Positions 33,176-41,210 of a stretch of DNA of 64,000 bases are shown here, one piece after another. Origin of the DNA: Xanthobacter autotrophicus (GTDB lineage Bacteria; Pseudomonadota; Alphaproteobacteria; Rhizobiales; Xanthobacteraceae); NCBI RefSeq assembly GCF_043194295.1, contig NZ_JBAFVK010000004.1; one strand, written 5' to 3'. The position numbers and the translations under genes were made by a program. Under the pieces are notes generated by a model, which worked only from the letters and a program-made list of their open reading frames with translations, ran no database searches and was not told the origin of the DNA. The number at the start of each line of letters is the position of its first letter. The first letter of the stretch is position 1.

Positions 33176-34543
33176 TCAGACGCTGCGTGTGGGCGTGCGC
33201 AGGGTCACCAGCTCCTCGGCGGAGGTGGGGTGCACGGCGACGGTGCGGTCGAAATCCGCCTTCTTCGCCTTCAGCCCCAGCGCCACGCCGGCGAGCTGGA
33301 TCATCTCGGAGGCCGCATCGCCCATGATGTGGCAGCCGAGCACCACGTCGCTCTCCTTGTCTACCACCAGCTTCATGAAGGTGCGGGTCTCGCGGCCCGA
33401 GAGCGTCGCCTTCAGCGGGCGGAACGAGGTGCTGTAGATGTCGATGGGCCGCCCAAGAGCGCGGGCCGCCTCTTCCGAAAGGCCCACGGTGCCGATCTCC
33501 GGCTCGGAGAAGACGGCGGTGGCTACCAGGGAATGATCCACCGTCCAGGGCTTGTTGCCGAACACCGTGTCGGCGAAGGCATGGCCCTCACGGATGGCGA
33601 CGGGGGTCAGGTTGATGCGGTTGGTCACGTCGCCCACCGCATAGATGGACGGCACGTTGGTGCAGCCGATCTCGTCCACCACCACCGCGCCCACCTCGTC
33701 GAGCTTCACCCCGACCGTGTCGAGGCCCAGATGGGCCGTGTTGGGAATGCGGCCGAGGGCCAGCATCACATCATCCACCTCCACCACCGCGCCATCCGAA
33801 AGCGTGACGCGCTTGCCGCCGTTGATCACCTCGATGGCGGTGATCGTGCGCCCCGGCGTCAGGTGGATGCCGGCGCGGGTCATCTCGGCTTCCAGATGGT
33901 CGCGGATCTCCCCGTCGAAGCCGCGCAGGACCTTGTCGGCGCGATAGACCAGGGTCACGTCGGACCCCAGCGCCCGGAACAGGCCGGCGAACTCCACGGC
34001 GATATAGCCGGCGCCCTGCACCAGGATGCGGTCGGGGAAATGGGTGAGGTTGAACGCCTCGTTGGAGGTGATGGCCAGCTCGCAGCCCGGAATCGCCGGG
34101 CCCAGCGCCGGGCGGGCGCCGGTGGCGAGAAGGATGTAGCGGGCGTCGATCTCCTCGCCGGTGGACAGGATGCGCACCGTGTTCGGCCCCGCCACCACGG
34201 CGCGGGAGGCGACCACCTCCACCCCGGCATTCTCCGCATTGCGGCGGTAGATGGCTTCGAGGCGGGCGATTTCCTTGTCCTTGTTGGCGACGAGGGTCAG
34301 CCAGTCGAACTCCGCCTCGCCCACGCGCCAGCCGAAGCCGGCCATGTCCTCAAGATCGTGGGCGAACCGACCGGCATGGACGAACAGCTTCTTGGGCACG
34401 CAGCCGCGGATGACACAGGTGCCGCCGACGCGGTATTCCTCCGCCATCATCACCCGGGCGCCGTGCTGGGCCGCGATGCGCGCCGCGCGCACTCCGCCCG
34501 AGCCCGCGCCGATGACAAACAGGTCGACTTCTCGCCGTGACAT
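33176..34543 (-). CDS. gor: Glutathione-disulfide reductase
   Basis: This 455-residue pyridine nucleotide-disulfide reductase has the FAD-binding VIGAGSGGVRAARIAAQHGA, the redox-active pair Cys43/Cys48 in GGTCVIRGCVPKK, the NADPH-binding VQGAGYIAVEFAGLFRALG and the catalytic HPTSAEE near the C-terminus. It reduces glutathione disulfide with NADPH in the cytoplasm. The GYIAVEFA site and following sequence resemble plant/cyanobacterial-type Gor common in alphaproteobacteria. The ATG at 34543 starts MSRREVDLFVIG; the open frame continues upstream without plausible content. Confidence 0.94.
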   Translation of the reverse strand: MSRREVDLFVIGAGSGGVRAARIAAQHGARVMMAEEYRVGGTCVIRGCVPKKLFVHAGRFAHDLEDMAGFGWRVGEAEFDWLTLVANKDKEIARLEAIYRRNAENAGVEVVASRAVVAGPNTVRILSTGEEIDARYILLATGARPALGPAIPGCELAITSNEAFNLTHFPDRILVQGAGYIAVEFAGLFRALGSDVTLVYRADKVLRGFDGEIRDHLEAEMTRAGIHLTPGRTITAIEVINGGKRVTLSDGAVVEVDDVMLALGRIPNTAHLGLDTVGVKLDEVGAVVVDEIGCTNVPSIYAVGDVTNRINLTPVAIREGHAFADTVFGNKPWTVDHSLVATAVFSEPEIGTVGLSEEAARALGRPIDIYSTSFRPLKATLSGRETRTFMKLVVDKESDVVLGCHIMGDAASEMIQLAGVALGLKAKKADFDRTVAVHPTSAEELVTLRTPTRSV

Positions 34544-34706
34544 TCCAATCCGTCCTTCGCGCCGCGCAATGGCCGCCACAAAACGGCCGGCGCTCCCATC
34601 CGTCAAGGGAAAGCCACGGTCATGCCCCATGCGCCGGGGCCAAGGCCGGGCGGATCGCCCTGCGGCCTGAGCCGGAACAAGCCGCGAAGGGGCGGGACCA
34701 CATCCC

Positions 34707-36896
34707 ATGCTGAACGACGTGATCCCGCCGCGGCCCCTGCGCGCCGTCACCTCCGAGCCGGGCACGGCGGCCTTTCTCCCGCCCCTTATCCTGCACCTGC
34801 CGGGCGCCGGGGGGGCGGTGGTGGTGCTGGTCGCCACCGGCGTCCCCGGCCCGCTGGTGGTGCGCATGGAGGACGGGCGCGGGACGCCCCTCGCCGCCTT
34901 CCCGGCGGAGGCGGACACGCCGGTGGCGGCGGATCTACCGGCCGGCACGGCGCGGATCGTCGTTACCGGAACGGGCGTGTCGGAAGGCGCGGTGGGACTC
35001 GGCTATTACCCCGTGCGCGGGCAGTTTCCTGCCGGGCGGCTGCTGCTGAAGCTCCACGCCTTCCGAAACGGATCCTTCGTCACCCCCAAAGGCGGCCTCA
35101 AGGGCCTTCAGAGCCGCTGGCGGCAGGCGGAGGGCGCGGCGCGCCATCTGGGCTTGAGCCTCATCGCCCTGAGCCAGACCGCGCAGGCCCGCCTGTCCCT
35201 GAAGCGGGCGCAGTACCAGCGTTTCCGCGACGCCTTCGTGGAGGACTTCACCGAGGTTCCCGCCGAGGGAGCGGCGCCGGCTGTCGTCTTCCTGTCGGCG
35301 GCGGGAGACGGGCGCTCCCCCGAAGAGATCGCCGCCTGCGCGCAGGCCCTGAAGGCGCAGACCGACCGCAGCTTCAGCTGGATCATCGCCGCAAGCGCGG
35401 ATCGCCTCGCCCGCGAGGGCAATGCGCTGGCGGAGGCGGTGGGCGATACGGCGCAAATCGTGCCCGCACCAGCGGCGAACCACGCCAGCCTCCTCGCCGC
35501 AGCCCTCACCGCGAGCGCGGCGCCGGACGACGGCCTCATCTGCGTGCTGGATGTGGAAGGCCGCCCCACGAAGGACGCCGTGGCGCTGATCCGCGCGGCG
35601 TTTGCCGCCCATCCCGACTGCCAGCTGCTCTATACGGACGAGGAGCGCTGCGACGCGTCCGGCACGCCGCTCGCGGGCGTGTTCAAGCCGGCCTTCAATC
35701 GCCATCTGCTGGAAGCCTCGCCCTATATGGGCTCGCTCATCGTGCTGCGGGCGGGGTTGAGCCGGACGCTGGGGATCGATCCCCGCTTCGCCGCCGCCGC
35801 CCCCTATCACCTTGTCGTGCGTACGGTGGCGCAGGCCGGCGCCGGCGCGGTGCGGCACCTGCCGCGCATCGCCTATTCCGGTCCCGAGCACCCGCCGGGA
35901 TTCGTCGAGCCCGAAACCGCCCGGCTGGCCGCCCAGGCGCTGGAAGGCGTGCTCGGCGTACCTGTGAGCGTGGTGCCGGAGGCCGGCACCCACTTCCTGC
36001 GGCCGGATTTCCCACTGCCGGCGGTGCCGCCCAAGGTGTCCATCGTCATCCCCACCCGCGACCGCGCCGGCCTTCTGGGCATGGCGCTCGATTCGCTGAT
36101 CGGGAAGACGGCCTATCGCAATTTCGAGATCATCATCGTGGACAACGGCTCGGTGGAGCCGGAGACCTTCGCCCTGTTCGCGGAGATGAAGGCCACCTGG
36201 CCCGACACGACCATCGTGCGGGACGACGGCGACTTCAATTATCCGCGCATCTGCAACAACGGGGTCGCGGTCGCCACCGGCGAGTTGATCTTGTTCCTCA
36301 ACAACGACATCGAGGTGGTCGAGGCCGGCTGGCTGGACGAAATGGTGGCGCTTGCGCTTCGGCCCGGCGTCGGCATCGTGGGGGCGAAGCTCCTCTACCC
36401 CGACCGCACCATCCAGCATGCGGGGGTGATGGTCGGCCTGTTCGGCTATGCCTCCCACTGGTTCGCCCATGCCCTGCCGGACACGCCCGGCCCCGAAGGC
36501 CGGCTGCTGGCGCGGCAGGACGTGTCGGCGGTCACCGGCGCCTGCCAGCTCATCCGCAGGGACGTATGGGAGGCCATCGGCCCGCTGGACGCGGAGCGGT
36601 TCCAGGAGGATTGCAACGACATCGACCTGTGCCTGCGCGCCCGCCGCGCCGGCTATGAGGTGGTGACCACGCCTTACGCGCTGCTCATCCACCACGAATC
36701 GGCCTCGCGCGGGAAGTCCCGCAACAAGCTCCACCGCGAGCGGCTGAAGGCCCAGCACGAGCGCTTCGATGCCCTGTGGCATGCCCGCACGCTGGTGGAC
36801 CCCCACTCCAACCCCAACCTCGACCGCAAGAACCTGTTCGCGGCGCTGGCCGACGCGCCGCAGGGCCCGCGCGACGCCCGCACCGACGCGATCTGA
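34707..36896 (+). CDS. Family 2 glycosyltransferase, large two-part protein
   Basis: This 729-residue protein has a C-terminal GT2 domain from about residue 445 with KVSIVIPTRDRAGLLGMALD, IIIVDNGSVEPET, the LILFLNNDIEVV motif (in place of a classic DxD), and FQEDCNDIDLCLRARRAGY. Residues about 190-430 look like a degenerate second transferase domain (LLYTDEERCDASGTPLAGVF). The first 150 residues are beta-rich and unassigned. It would add sugars to a surface polysaccharide or glycan, but no other polysaccharide genes are near. There is no membrane segment. A strong terminator follows. Confidence 0.85.
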   Translation: MLNDVIPPRPLRAVTSEPGTAAFLPPLILHLPGAGGAVVVLVATGVPGPLVVRMEDGRGTPLAAFPAEADTPVAADLPAGTARIVVTGTGVSEGAVGLGYYPVRGQFPAGRLLLKLHAFRNGSFVTPKGGLKGLQSRWRQAEGAARHLGLSLIALSQTAQARLSLKRAQYQRFRDAFVEDFTEVPAEGAAPAVVFLSAAGDGRSPEEIAACAQALKAQTDRSFSWIIAASADRLAREGNALAEAVGDTAQIVPAPAANHASLLAAALTASAAPDDGLICVLDVEGRPTKDAVALIRAAFAAHPDCQLLYTDEERCDASGTPLAGVFKPAFNRHLLEASPYMGSLIVLRAGLSRTLGIDPRFAAAAPYHLVVRTVAQAGAGAVRHLPRIAYSGPEHPPGFVEPETARLAAQALEGVLGVPVSVVPEAGTHFLRPDFPLPAVPPKVSIVIPTRDRAGLLGMALDSLIGKTAYRNFEIIIVDNGSVEPETFALFAEMKATWPDTTIVRDDGDFNYPRICNNGVAVATGELILFLNNDIEVVEAGWLDEMVALALRPGVGIVGAKLLYPDRTIQHAGVMVGLFGYASHWFAHALPDTPGPEGRLLARQDVSAVTGACQLIRRDVWEAIGPLDAERFQEDCNDIDLCLRARRAGYEVVTTPYALLIHHESASRGKSRNKLHRERLKAQHERFDALWHARTLVDPHSNPNLDRKNLFAALADAPQGPRDARTDAI

Positions 36897-36908
36897 GGTT
36901 GGGCCTCA

Positions 36909-36950
36909 AACAAAAAAGGCTCCCGGCCAATGCCGGGAGCCTTTTTTGTT
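36909..36950. terminator. Strong bidirectional terminator
   Basis: A perfect 19-bp stem (36909-36927 with 36932-36950; core GGCTCCCGGC) with a CAAT loop is flanked by A and T runs. It separates the glycosyltransferase gene from the convergent DUF2059 gene. Confidence 0.92.
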
Positions 36951-36989
36951 GAGCCCGAACCGGCCCGAAGGCAGGCGTCCGCGCGAGGC

Positions 36990-37532
36990 CTACAGGTCGA
37001 CGCCGCGCTTGCGCATTTCCGCGCGCACTCGCTCGATCGCCTGCGCGTTCACCTGCGCGCCCCACGCCTGGATGCCCTGCACCGCCTCCTGGACGATGAC
37101 CGGACGGTCCTGCACCAGCTTGGCGCCGGTGGGCGAGCGATAGAAGGTGATGGCCTCCTTCAGCTCAGCCTCGGTGAAGTGGCGGGTATAGGAGGTCGCC
37201 AGGATGTCGATGATTTCCGCCTGCCGCGCCTCGAACTCCGGCCGCACGATGATGGCGACTTCCCGCAGTTGCTTGGCAAGGTCGGGATTGGTCTGGAGGA
37301 AAGACAGCGCCGCACCGTCGACGATGTTGGGAATGATCCCTTCAAAAGCGCGGGCCTCGCCGTTCACCGCCACGAGATCGCGGGCCAACTGGAGATGCGC
37401 CGGGCTCACCTTCGCCGCCGGGGCGGGCTGCGCCTGCTGGGCCAGGGCGAAGGGAACCGGGAGGGCCGGCACGGCAAGGGCAGCGGCGAGAACAAGCCGC
37501 ACGCCGAAGCGGCTGCTGTGGGACATGAACAT
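36990..37532 (-). CDS. DUF2059 domain exported protein
   Basis: This 180-residue protein has a signal peptide (FGVRLVLAAALAVPALPVPF, cleavage after FALA) and a helical DUF2059 domain with YTRHFTEAELKEAITFYRSPTGAKL. It is probably periplasmic. The function of the family is unknown. The ATG at 37532 is chosen because GGAG precedes it by 8 bases; an ATG two codons later is possible. It lies 23 bases downstream of rpiA on the same strand and is probably cotranscribed with it, an arrangement seen in related genomes. Confidence 0.87.
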   Translation of the reverse strand: MFMSHSSRFGVRLVLAAALAVPALPVPFALAQQAQPAPAAKVSPAHLQLARDLVAVNGEARAFEGIIPNIVDGAALSFLQTNPDLAKQLREVAIIVRPEFEARQAEIIDILATSYTRHFTEAELKEAITFYRSPTGAKLVQDRPVIVQEAVQGIQAWGAQVNAQAIERVRAEMRKRGVDL

Positions 37533-37555
37533 GGGTCTCTCTCCGGGAAGAGGAA

Positions 37556-38263
37556 TCAGAAGCTGCCGGGCTCCAGCACGGTGATGCCGTCCGCGCCGGC
37601 AAGCACGACCCGGCGGGCGAGGCCGAGGAACAGCCCGTGCTCGACCACACCGGCGACTTCCTCCACCGCGCGGGCAAGCGCGGCCGGGTCCGGGATGCGG
37701 CCGAGATGGGCGTCGAGGATGAGGTGGCCCTGATCGGTGACGAAAGGATGACCGTCGCCGTCGCGGCGCAGCTTCACCGGGCCTTCGCAGCCGGCCTTGC
37801 GCACCGCCTCGGCCACATGGCGCTCGATGGAGGCGACGCCGAAATCCACCACCTCGATGGGGAGCGGGAAGCGGCCGAGCACCGCCACCTTCTTGCTCGA
37901 GTCGGCGATCACCACCATCTCGCGCGCGGCGCTGGCGACGATCTTCTCCCGCAGCAGCGCGCCGCCGCCGCCCTTGATCAGGGCAAGGCCGGGGCCGACC
38001 TCGTCCGCCCCGTCGATGCACAGGTCGAGCGGCCCGGCCTCGTCGAGCGTCGCGATCGGAACGCCGAGGGAGACCGCCTGCGACAGCGTCTGCTCGGAGG
38101 TGGGCACGCCGAGGATGTTAAGGCCGGCATGGACCTTCTCGGCCAGCAGCTCCACGAAATGGCGGGCGGTGGAGCCGGTGCCGAGGCCGAGGCGCATGCC
38201 GTCGGTCACGTAGGTCAGGGCGTGAGCGGCCGCGCGGCGCTTCGGGTCTTCGGCATGCACCAT
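37556..38263 (-). CDS. rpiA: Ribose-5-phosphate isomerase A
   Basis: This 235-residue protein interconverts ribose 5-phosphate and ribulose 5-phosphate in the pentose phosphate and Calvin pathways. Family motifs are LGLGTGSTARHFVELLAE, the active-site DLCIDGADEVGPGLALIKGGGGALLREKI (quoted as one conserved block of about 28 residues in parts: IDGADEV and KGGGGALL) and DSSKKV. Length matches RpiA. The ATG at 38263 begins MVHAEDPKRRAA; the upstream open frame is not protein-like. DUF2059 follows closely. Confidence 0.96.
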   Translation of the reverse strand: MVHAEDPKRRAAAHALTYVTDGMRLGLGTGSTARHFVELLAEKVHAGLNILGVPTSEQTLSQAVSLGVPIATLDEAGPLDLCIDGADEVGPGLALIKGGGGALLREKIVASAAREMVVIADSSKKVAVLGRFPLPIEVVDFGVASIERHVAEAVRKAGCEGPVKLRRDGDGHPFVTDQGHLILDAHLGRIPDPAALARAVEEVAGVVEHGLFLGLARRVVLAGADGITVLEPGSF

Positions 38264-38435
38264 GGGAGTTTCCGTTCCGGTACCCCCGCGCGCGGCCAAC
38301 CGGCGCGGCGTGAGGCATTGGCGTTTCGTTGCTGCGGGACGGGTCGCCCCGCCGCGTTCCGGCTCTAGCCCTGATCCGGCCCGCCGACAAGCGGCGCGGC
38401 GCCTCAGCTGGCCGCAAGCGTCCCTGCGGGCACCC

Positions 38436-38918
38436 TCACCTGGCGGCGGGCGTGCACACCAGGCTCGAATCGGTGCCGCCCTGGGGACGCGCTGTTTCGC
38501 GCACATAGCAGATGCTCATCTCCCCGGTGTCGCGATTGACCCGGAAGATGCCGGTCTCGCCCTCGTACCGGGTGGGGGCCAGGGCGTAGCTGCCGGCCTT
38601 CTGGGGGCCTGCCCCCTCCCCTTGCGCGAAGCAATGGGTGATGCCCACCGCGCTGCCCTCGGGCCGCTCGAACTGGCACACGTTCATTTCGCCGGTCTGG
38701 CGGTTGAGGCCATAGACGCGGTTCGCCTGGGCCGAGGGCGGAGCGGCGAATTCATAAGCCCCCTGCCCCGGCTGGGCTGCCTGCGCCAGCGCCCCGCCGG
38801 CACCGGCGAGGGTGCCAAGGCCCGCCAAGGCCAGTGCCGTCAGCGCGCCGCGCGCCAGCGGATTCAGGGTCCGCAGGTGGGTTCGCGATCCTGACGCGGA
38901 AACAACAATCGCCTGCAT
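38436..38918 (-). CDS. Exported protein with an internal duplication, unknown function
   Basis: This 160-residue protein has a long signal sequence (ALTALALAGLGTLAGAGGAL, cleavage near ALA-Q at about 45). It contains two related units of about 38 residues: RVYGLNRQTGEMNVCQFERP and GIFRVNRDTGEMSICYVRET. Each has an NR-x-TGEM-x-x-C core followed by a second cysteine (THC and LVC). AAGGAGG lies just before the ATG. It is probably periplasmic with two disulfides. I do not recognise a named family. It is on the same strand as rpiA, 172 bases upstream. Confidence 0.75.
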   Translation of the reverse strand: MQAIVVSASGSRTHLRTLNPLARGALTALALAGLGTLAGAGGALAQAAQPGQGAYEFAAPPSAQANRVYGLNRQTGEMNVCQFERPEGSAVGITHCFAQGEGAGPQKAGSYALAPTRYEGETGIFRVNRDTGEMSICYVRETARPQGGTDSSLVCTPAAR

Positions 38919-39107
38919 TCAAGCCTCCTTGGGTTTCGGGCCCGCCCAGCTCACGTCCGGTCCCGACCTATTCCGCGCAAGGCTGCGCCATGCCGCCGCA
39001 GCCTTGCGATCGACGCGGACGCTCGCGCGAAAAAGCGGCAGGATTTAAGGCAGGGAGTGGGGTCGGCGCCCCCCATCCCTGTCTGTCCCCGAGGAAGAGG
39101 CCCGAAC

Positions 39108-39806
39108 ATGACTGCCCCATCCGTTTCCATCCGCCCTGTGGTCGCCTTCGACCTGGACGGAACGCTTGTCGATACCGCGCCCGATCTTCTGGACGCCCTC
39201 GACATGGTCCTCGCCCCGCACAAGATCCCGCCGGTGAACCGCGACGAGGCGCGCAACATGATCGGCGGCGGCGCGCGCCTACTCATCGTCCGCGCCCTGA
39301 AGAGCGAGGGCGTCGCCCTGCCGGACGCGGAAGTGGAGGCGATGACGCAGCGCTTCATCGCCCATTACGCCGACAACATCGCCGTGGGCTCGCGCCCCTT
39401 CCCCGGCCTGCTCGACGCCCTCGACCGCCTCTCCGCCAAGGGCGTGAGCCTTGCGGTGTGCACCAACAAGCTGGAGCACCTCGCCCGCCTGCTCCTGGAC
39501 GCGCTGGACCTCACCGGGCGTTTTTCCGTGATCACTGGCGCCGACACCTATCCCCGCTCCAAGCCCGATCCGCTGCCGCTCCTATCCACCATCACGGCGG
39601 CCGGCGGCTCGGCGGCGCGCTCGATCATGGTGGGCGACAGCATCACCGACGTGCTCACCGCCCGCGCCACCGGCGTACCGGTGGTCGCGGTGTCCTTCGG
39701 CTATACGGAAACCCCGGCCGCAGAACTCGGCGCGGATGCGTTGATCCATCACTTCGACGAGCTGGAGCGGGCCGTGGATGCCCTTCTGGCGCGCCCGTTG
39801 GGATGA
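39108..39806 (+). CDS. gph: Phosphoglycolate phosphatase
   Basis: This 232-residue HAD hydrolase has motif I AFDLDGTLVDTAPDLLDAL, motif II CTNK, motif III Lys in PRSKPDPLPLL and motif IV MVGDSITDVLTARATGVPV. This is the Gph subgroup, which dephosphorylates 2-phosphoglycolate formed by RuBisCO oxygenation or DNA repair. In an autotrophic relative it would serve photorespiratory salvage. The ATG at 39108 follows GAGGAAGAGG. tRNA-Val lies 79 bases downstream on the same strand. Confidence 0.92.
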   Translation: MTAPSVSIRPVVAFDLDGTLVDTAPDLLDALDMVLAPHKIPPVNRDEARNMIGGGARLLIVRALKSEGVALPDAEVEAMTQRFIAHYADNIAVGSRPFPGLLDALDRLSAKGVSLAVCTNKLEHLARLLLDALDLTGRFSVITGADTYPRSKPDPLPLLSTITAAGGSAARSIMVGDSITDVLTARATGVPVVAVSFGYTETPAAELGADALIHHFDELERAVDALLARPLG

Positions 39807-39885
39807 GGTCATCCACAGGCTGGAGCGGCCGGCACTTGACAGGGAGGGGTGCGCCGGCCTAAACGGCGCTCCTCGCAAATGGCGC

Positions 39886-39960
39886 GGGCGATTAGCTCAG
39901 CGGGAGAGCACTCCCTTCACACGGGAGGGGTCGCAGGTTCAATCCCTGCATCGCCCACCA
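39886..39960 (+). tRNA. tRNA-Val (anticodon CAC)
   Basis: A 75-base cloverleaf is clear. The acceptor GGGCGAT pairs with ATCGCCC, the D-arm is AGCTCAGCGGGAGAGC, the anticodon stem CTCCC/GGGAG encloses TTCACAC (anticodon CAC), the T-arm holds GGTTCAATCC, and CCA is encoded. No integrase or duplicated tRNA end lies beside it, so it is not an evident island attachment site. A run of T follows. Confidence 0.97.
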
Positions 39961-40049
39961 TTCCTTTTTCCGCACCATTCCAGATACTTGGCCAGAGTGT
40001 TGGCTGCGCGCGCTGCGCGTCGGTGCGCCCCGTGCCGCCCCCTCAACGC

Positions 40050-40083
40050 AAAAAATGCCCCCGCCGCGGGTGCGACGGGGGCA
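40050..40083 (-). terminator. Terminator after the YciE-like gene
   Basis: TGCCCCCG (40056-40063) pairs with CGGGGGCA (40076-40083). On the minus strand the stem is followed by a run of six or more T. It is located 70 bases past the stop of the DUF892 gene. Confidence 0.8.
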
Positions 40084-40152
40084 AGTGGGTTTCTCCCCGC
40101 GGGAGGGAGAGATGCGGCGCCTGCCATTCGGAAGGCGCCAGCGGCGGTCTTG

Positions 40153-40656
40153 TCAGGCGGCGCGCATATTGACCTGGGCGTCGGCGAGGCCGGTGAGCTT
40201 GGCGTCGGCCGCCTTCTCCTCGTCGAGGGTGCGCTGGAGCACGGTGGCGCAGTCATTGCGGCCGAGCCGCTTGGCCCAGGCAATGAGGGTGCCGTAGCGG
40301 GTGATCTCGTAATGCTCCACCGCCTGCGCGGCCGCGGCGAGGGCGGCATCCAGCACCTCGGGATCGGCCACCTCGGACGCCACCTCCTCCGCCTCGGCGA
40401 TGATGCCGTCGATGGCCGGGCACTTCACCGTCTTGGCCTCAACGCCGTGCAGGCGGAACACCTCCTCCAGGCGCTTCACATGCTCCTCGGTCTCGCCGAG
40501 GTGGGACTGGAAGGCCTGGCGCAGGGTCGCGCTCGAGGCCTTCTCCACCATGGTGGGCAGCGCCTTCAGGATGCGCTTTTCCGCATAATAGATGTCGCGC
40601 AGCGTGTGCACGAAGAGATCGTCGAGCGAATGGATGTCTTTGGAAAAGAAGCCCAT
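40153..40656 (-). CDS. Ferritin-like DUF892 protein (YciE/YciF family)
   Basis: This 167-residue helical protein starts MGFFSKDIHSLDDLFVHTLRDIYYAEKRIL and belongs to the DUF892 family, whose members fold as ferritin-like four-helix bundles. Conserved acidic and His residues are visible in YYAEKRI, GETEEHVKRLEEVF and AVEHYEITRYGTL. E. coli YciE/YciF are stress-induced. The gene lies 77 bases downstream of the KGG-motif gene on the same strand, matching the E. coli yciG-yciF-yciE grouping. GGAGACAG precedes the ATG. Confidence 0.9.
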   Translation of the reverse strand: MGFFSKDIHSLDDLFVHTLRDIYYAEKRILKALPTMVEKASSATLRQAFQSHLGETEEHVKRLEEVFRLHGVEAKTVKCPAIDGIIAEAEEVASEVADPEVLDAALAAAAQAVEHYEITRYGTLIAWAKRLGRNDCATVLQRTLDEEKAADAKLTGLADAQVNMRAA

Positions 40657-40687
40657 GTCTGTCTCCTGATGTCTCTGGACAGTCGCG

Positions 40688-40717
40688 GATTTCAGCCGGC
40701 GCGGGCCGGCTGAAATC
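40688..40717 (-). promoter_or_regulatory. Intercistronic stem-loop between the KGG and YciE-like genes
   Basis: GATTTCAGCCGGC (40688-40700) and GCCGGCTGAAATC (40705-40717) form a perfect 13-bp stem with a 4-base loop, with no strong T-run. It could separate expression of the two genes or protect the upstream mRNA. Confidence 0.65.
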
Positions 40718-40733
40718 TCAGCGCCGGAAGGCG

Positions 40734-40988
40734 TCAGCGCGCGCCCGGCTTGCGGCCGGCCTCATTGTTCTGGTCGCGATCCTGCGTGGGGGAGCGCTTT
40801 TCCTCCGCCTGGCCGCCCTTGCGGCCGGCTTCGGAGGCCCGATCAGGGTCCCGGTCGAACCCGCCGCCCTGCTGGCCACGGCCATGATCCTGCTGATGCT
40901 GCTGGCGGCTTTCCGCAGCCTTGCGGGCCACCTCCTTGGCCTGATCCGTCTCGGGAGTGTTGGAACCGCCCTGCTGACGATTGGTCAT
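40734..40988 (-). CDS. KGG-motif stress protein (YciG-like)
   Basis: This 84-residue, very hydrophilic protein (rich in Gln, Arg, Gly, Asp) has the KGG motif region GGFDRDPDRASEAGRKGGQ and a second EAGRKPG. Such proteins (YciG, Con-10-like) are induced in stationary phase or general stress. The neighbouring DUF892 gene supports this. A family role in motility or desiccation has been reported for E. coli YciG; here it is inference. It is probably disordered and cytoplasmic. Confidence 0.82.
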   Translation of the reverse strand: MTNRQQGGSNTPETDQAKEVARKAAESRQQHQQDHGRGQQGGGFDRDPDRASEAGRKGGQAEEKRSPTQDRDQNNEAGRKPGAR

Positions 40989-41093
40989 GGGAATGTATCC
41001 TCTTGTTCAGCCCCTGGTCATGCAACGGAGGGGAGAGAGGATGGTTCCTTCGATTTTTGGGAGCTTACAGCCACGCTCTACTCAAAATGAAAA

Positions 41094-41138
41094 CGCGACC
41101 GCCACCGCATTTTTCAATCAAATACGGCGGCGGTCGCG
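41094..41138 (-). terminator. Large hairpin after the 428-residue exported protein gene
   Basis: CGCGACCGCC (41094-41103) pairs with GGCGGTCGCG (41129-41138), extended inward by CCG/CGG after one mismatch. The loop is AT-rich. It lies between the stop of the 41211 gene and the promoter of the KGG gene, so it is probably a terminator. Confidence 0.6.
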
Positions 41139-41210
41139 CTTCTAATCACTCGCAAGAGACCGGTATGCCTCAAAAATTCTAGAACGATCTCGGCCGCGCC
41201 GGCATCATCC

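Noticed and set aside
39886..39960. tRNA-Val as an island attachment site
   Set aside because: No integrase, no direct repeat of the tRNA 3' end and no change in gene style were found nearby.
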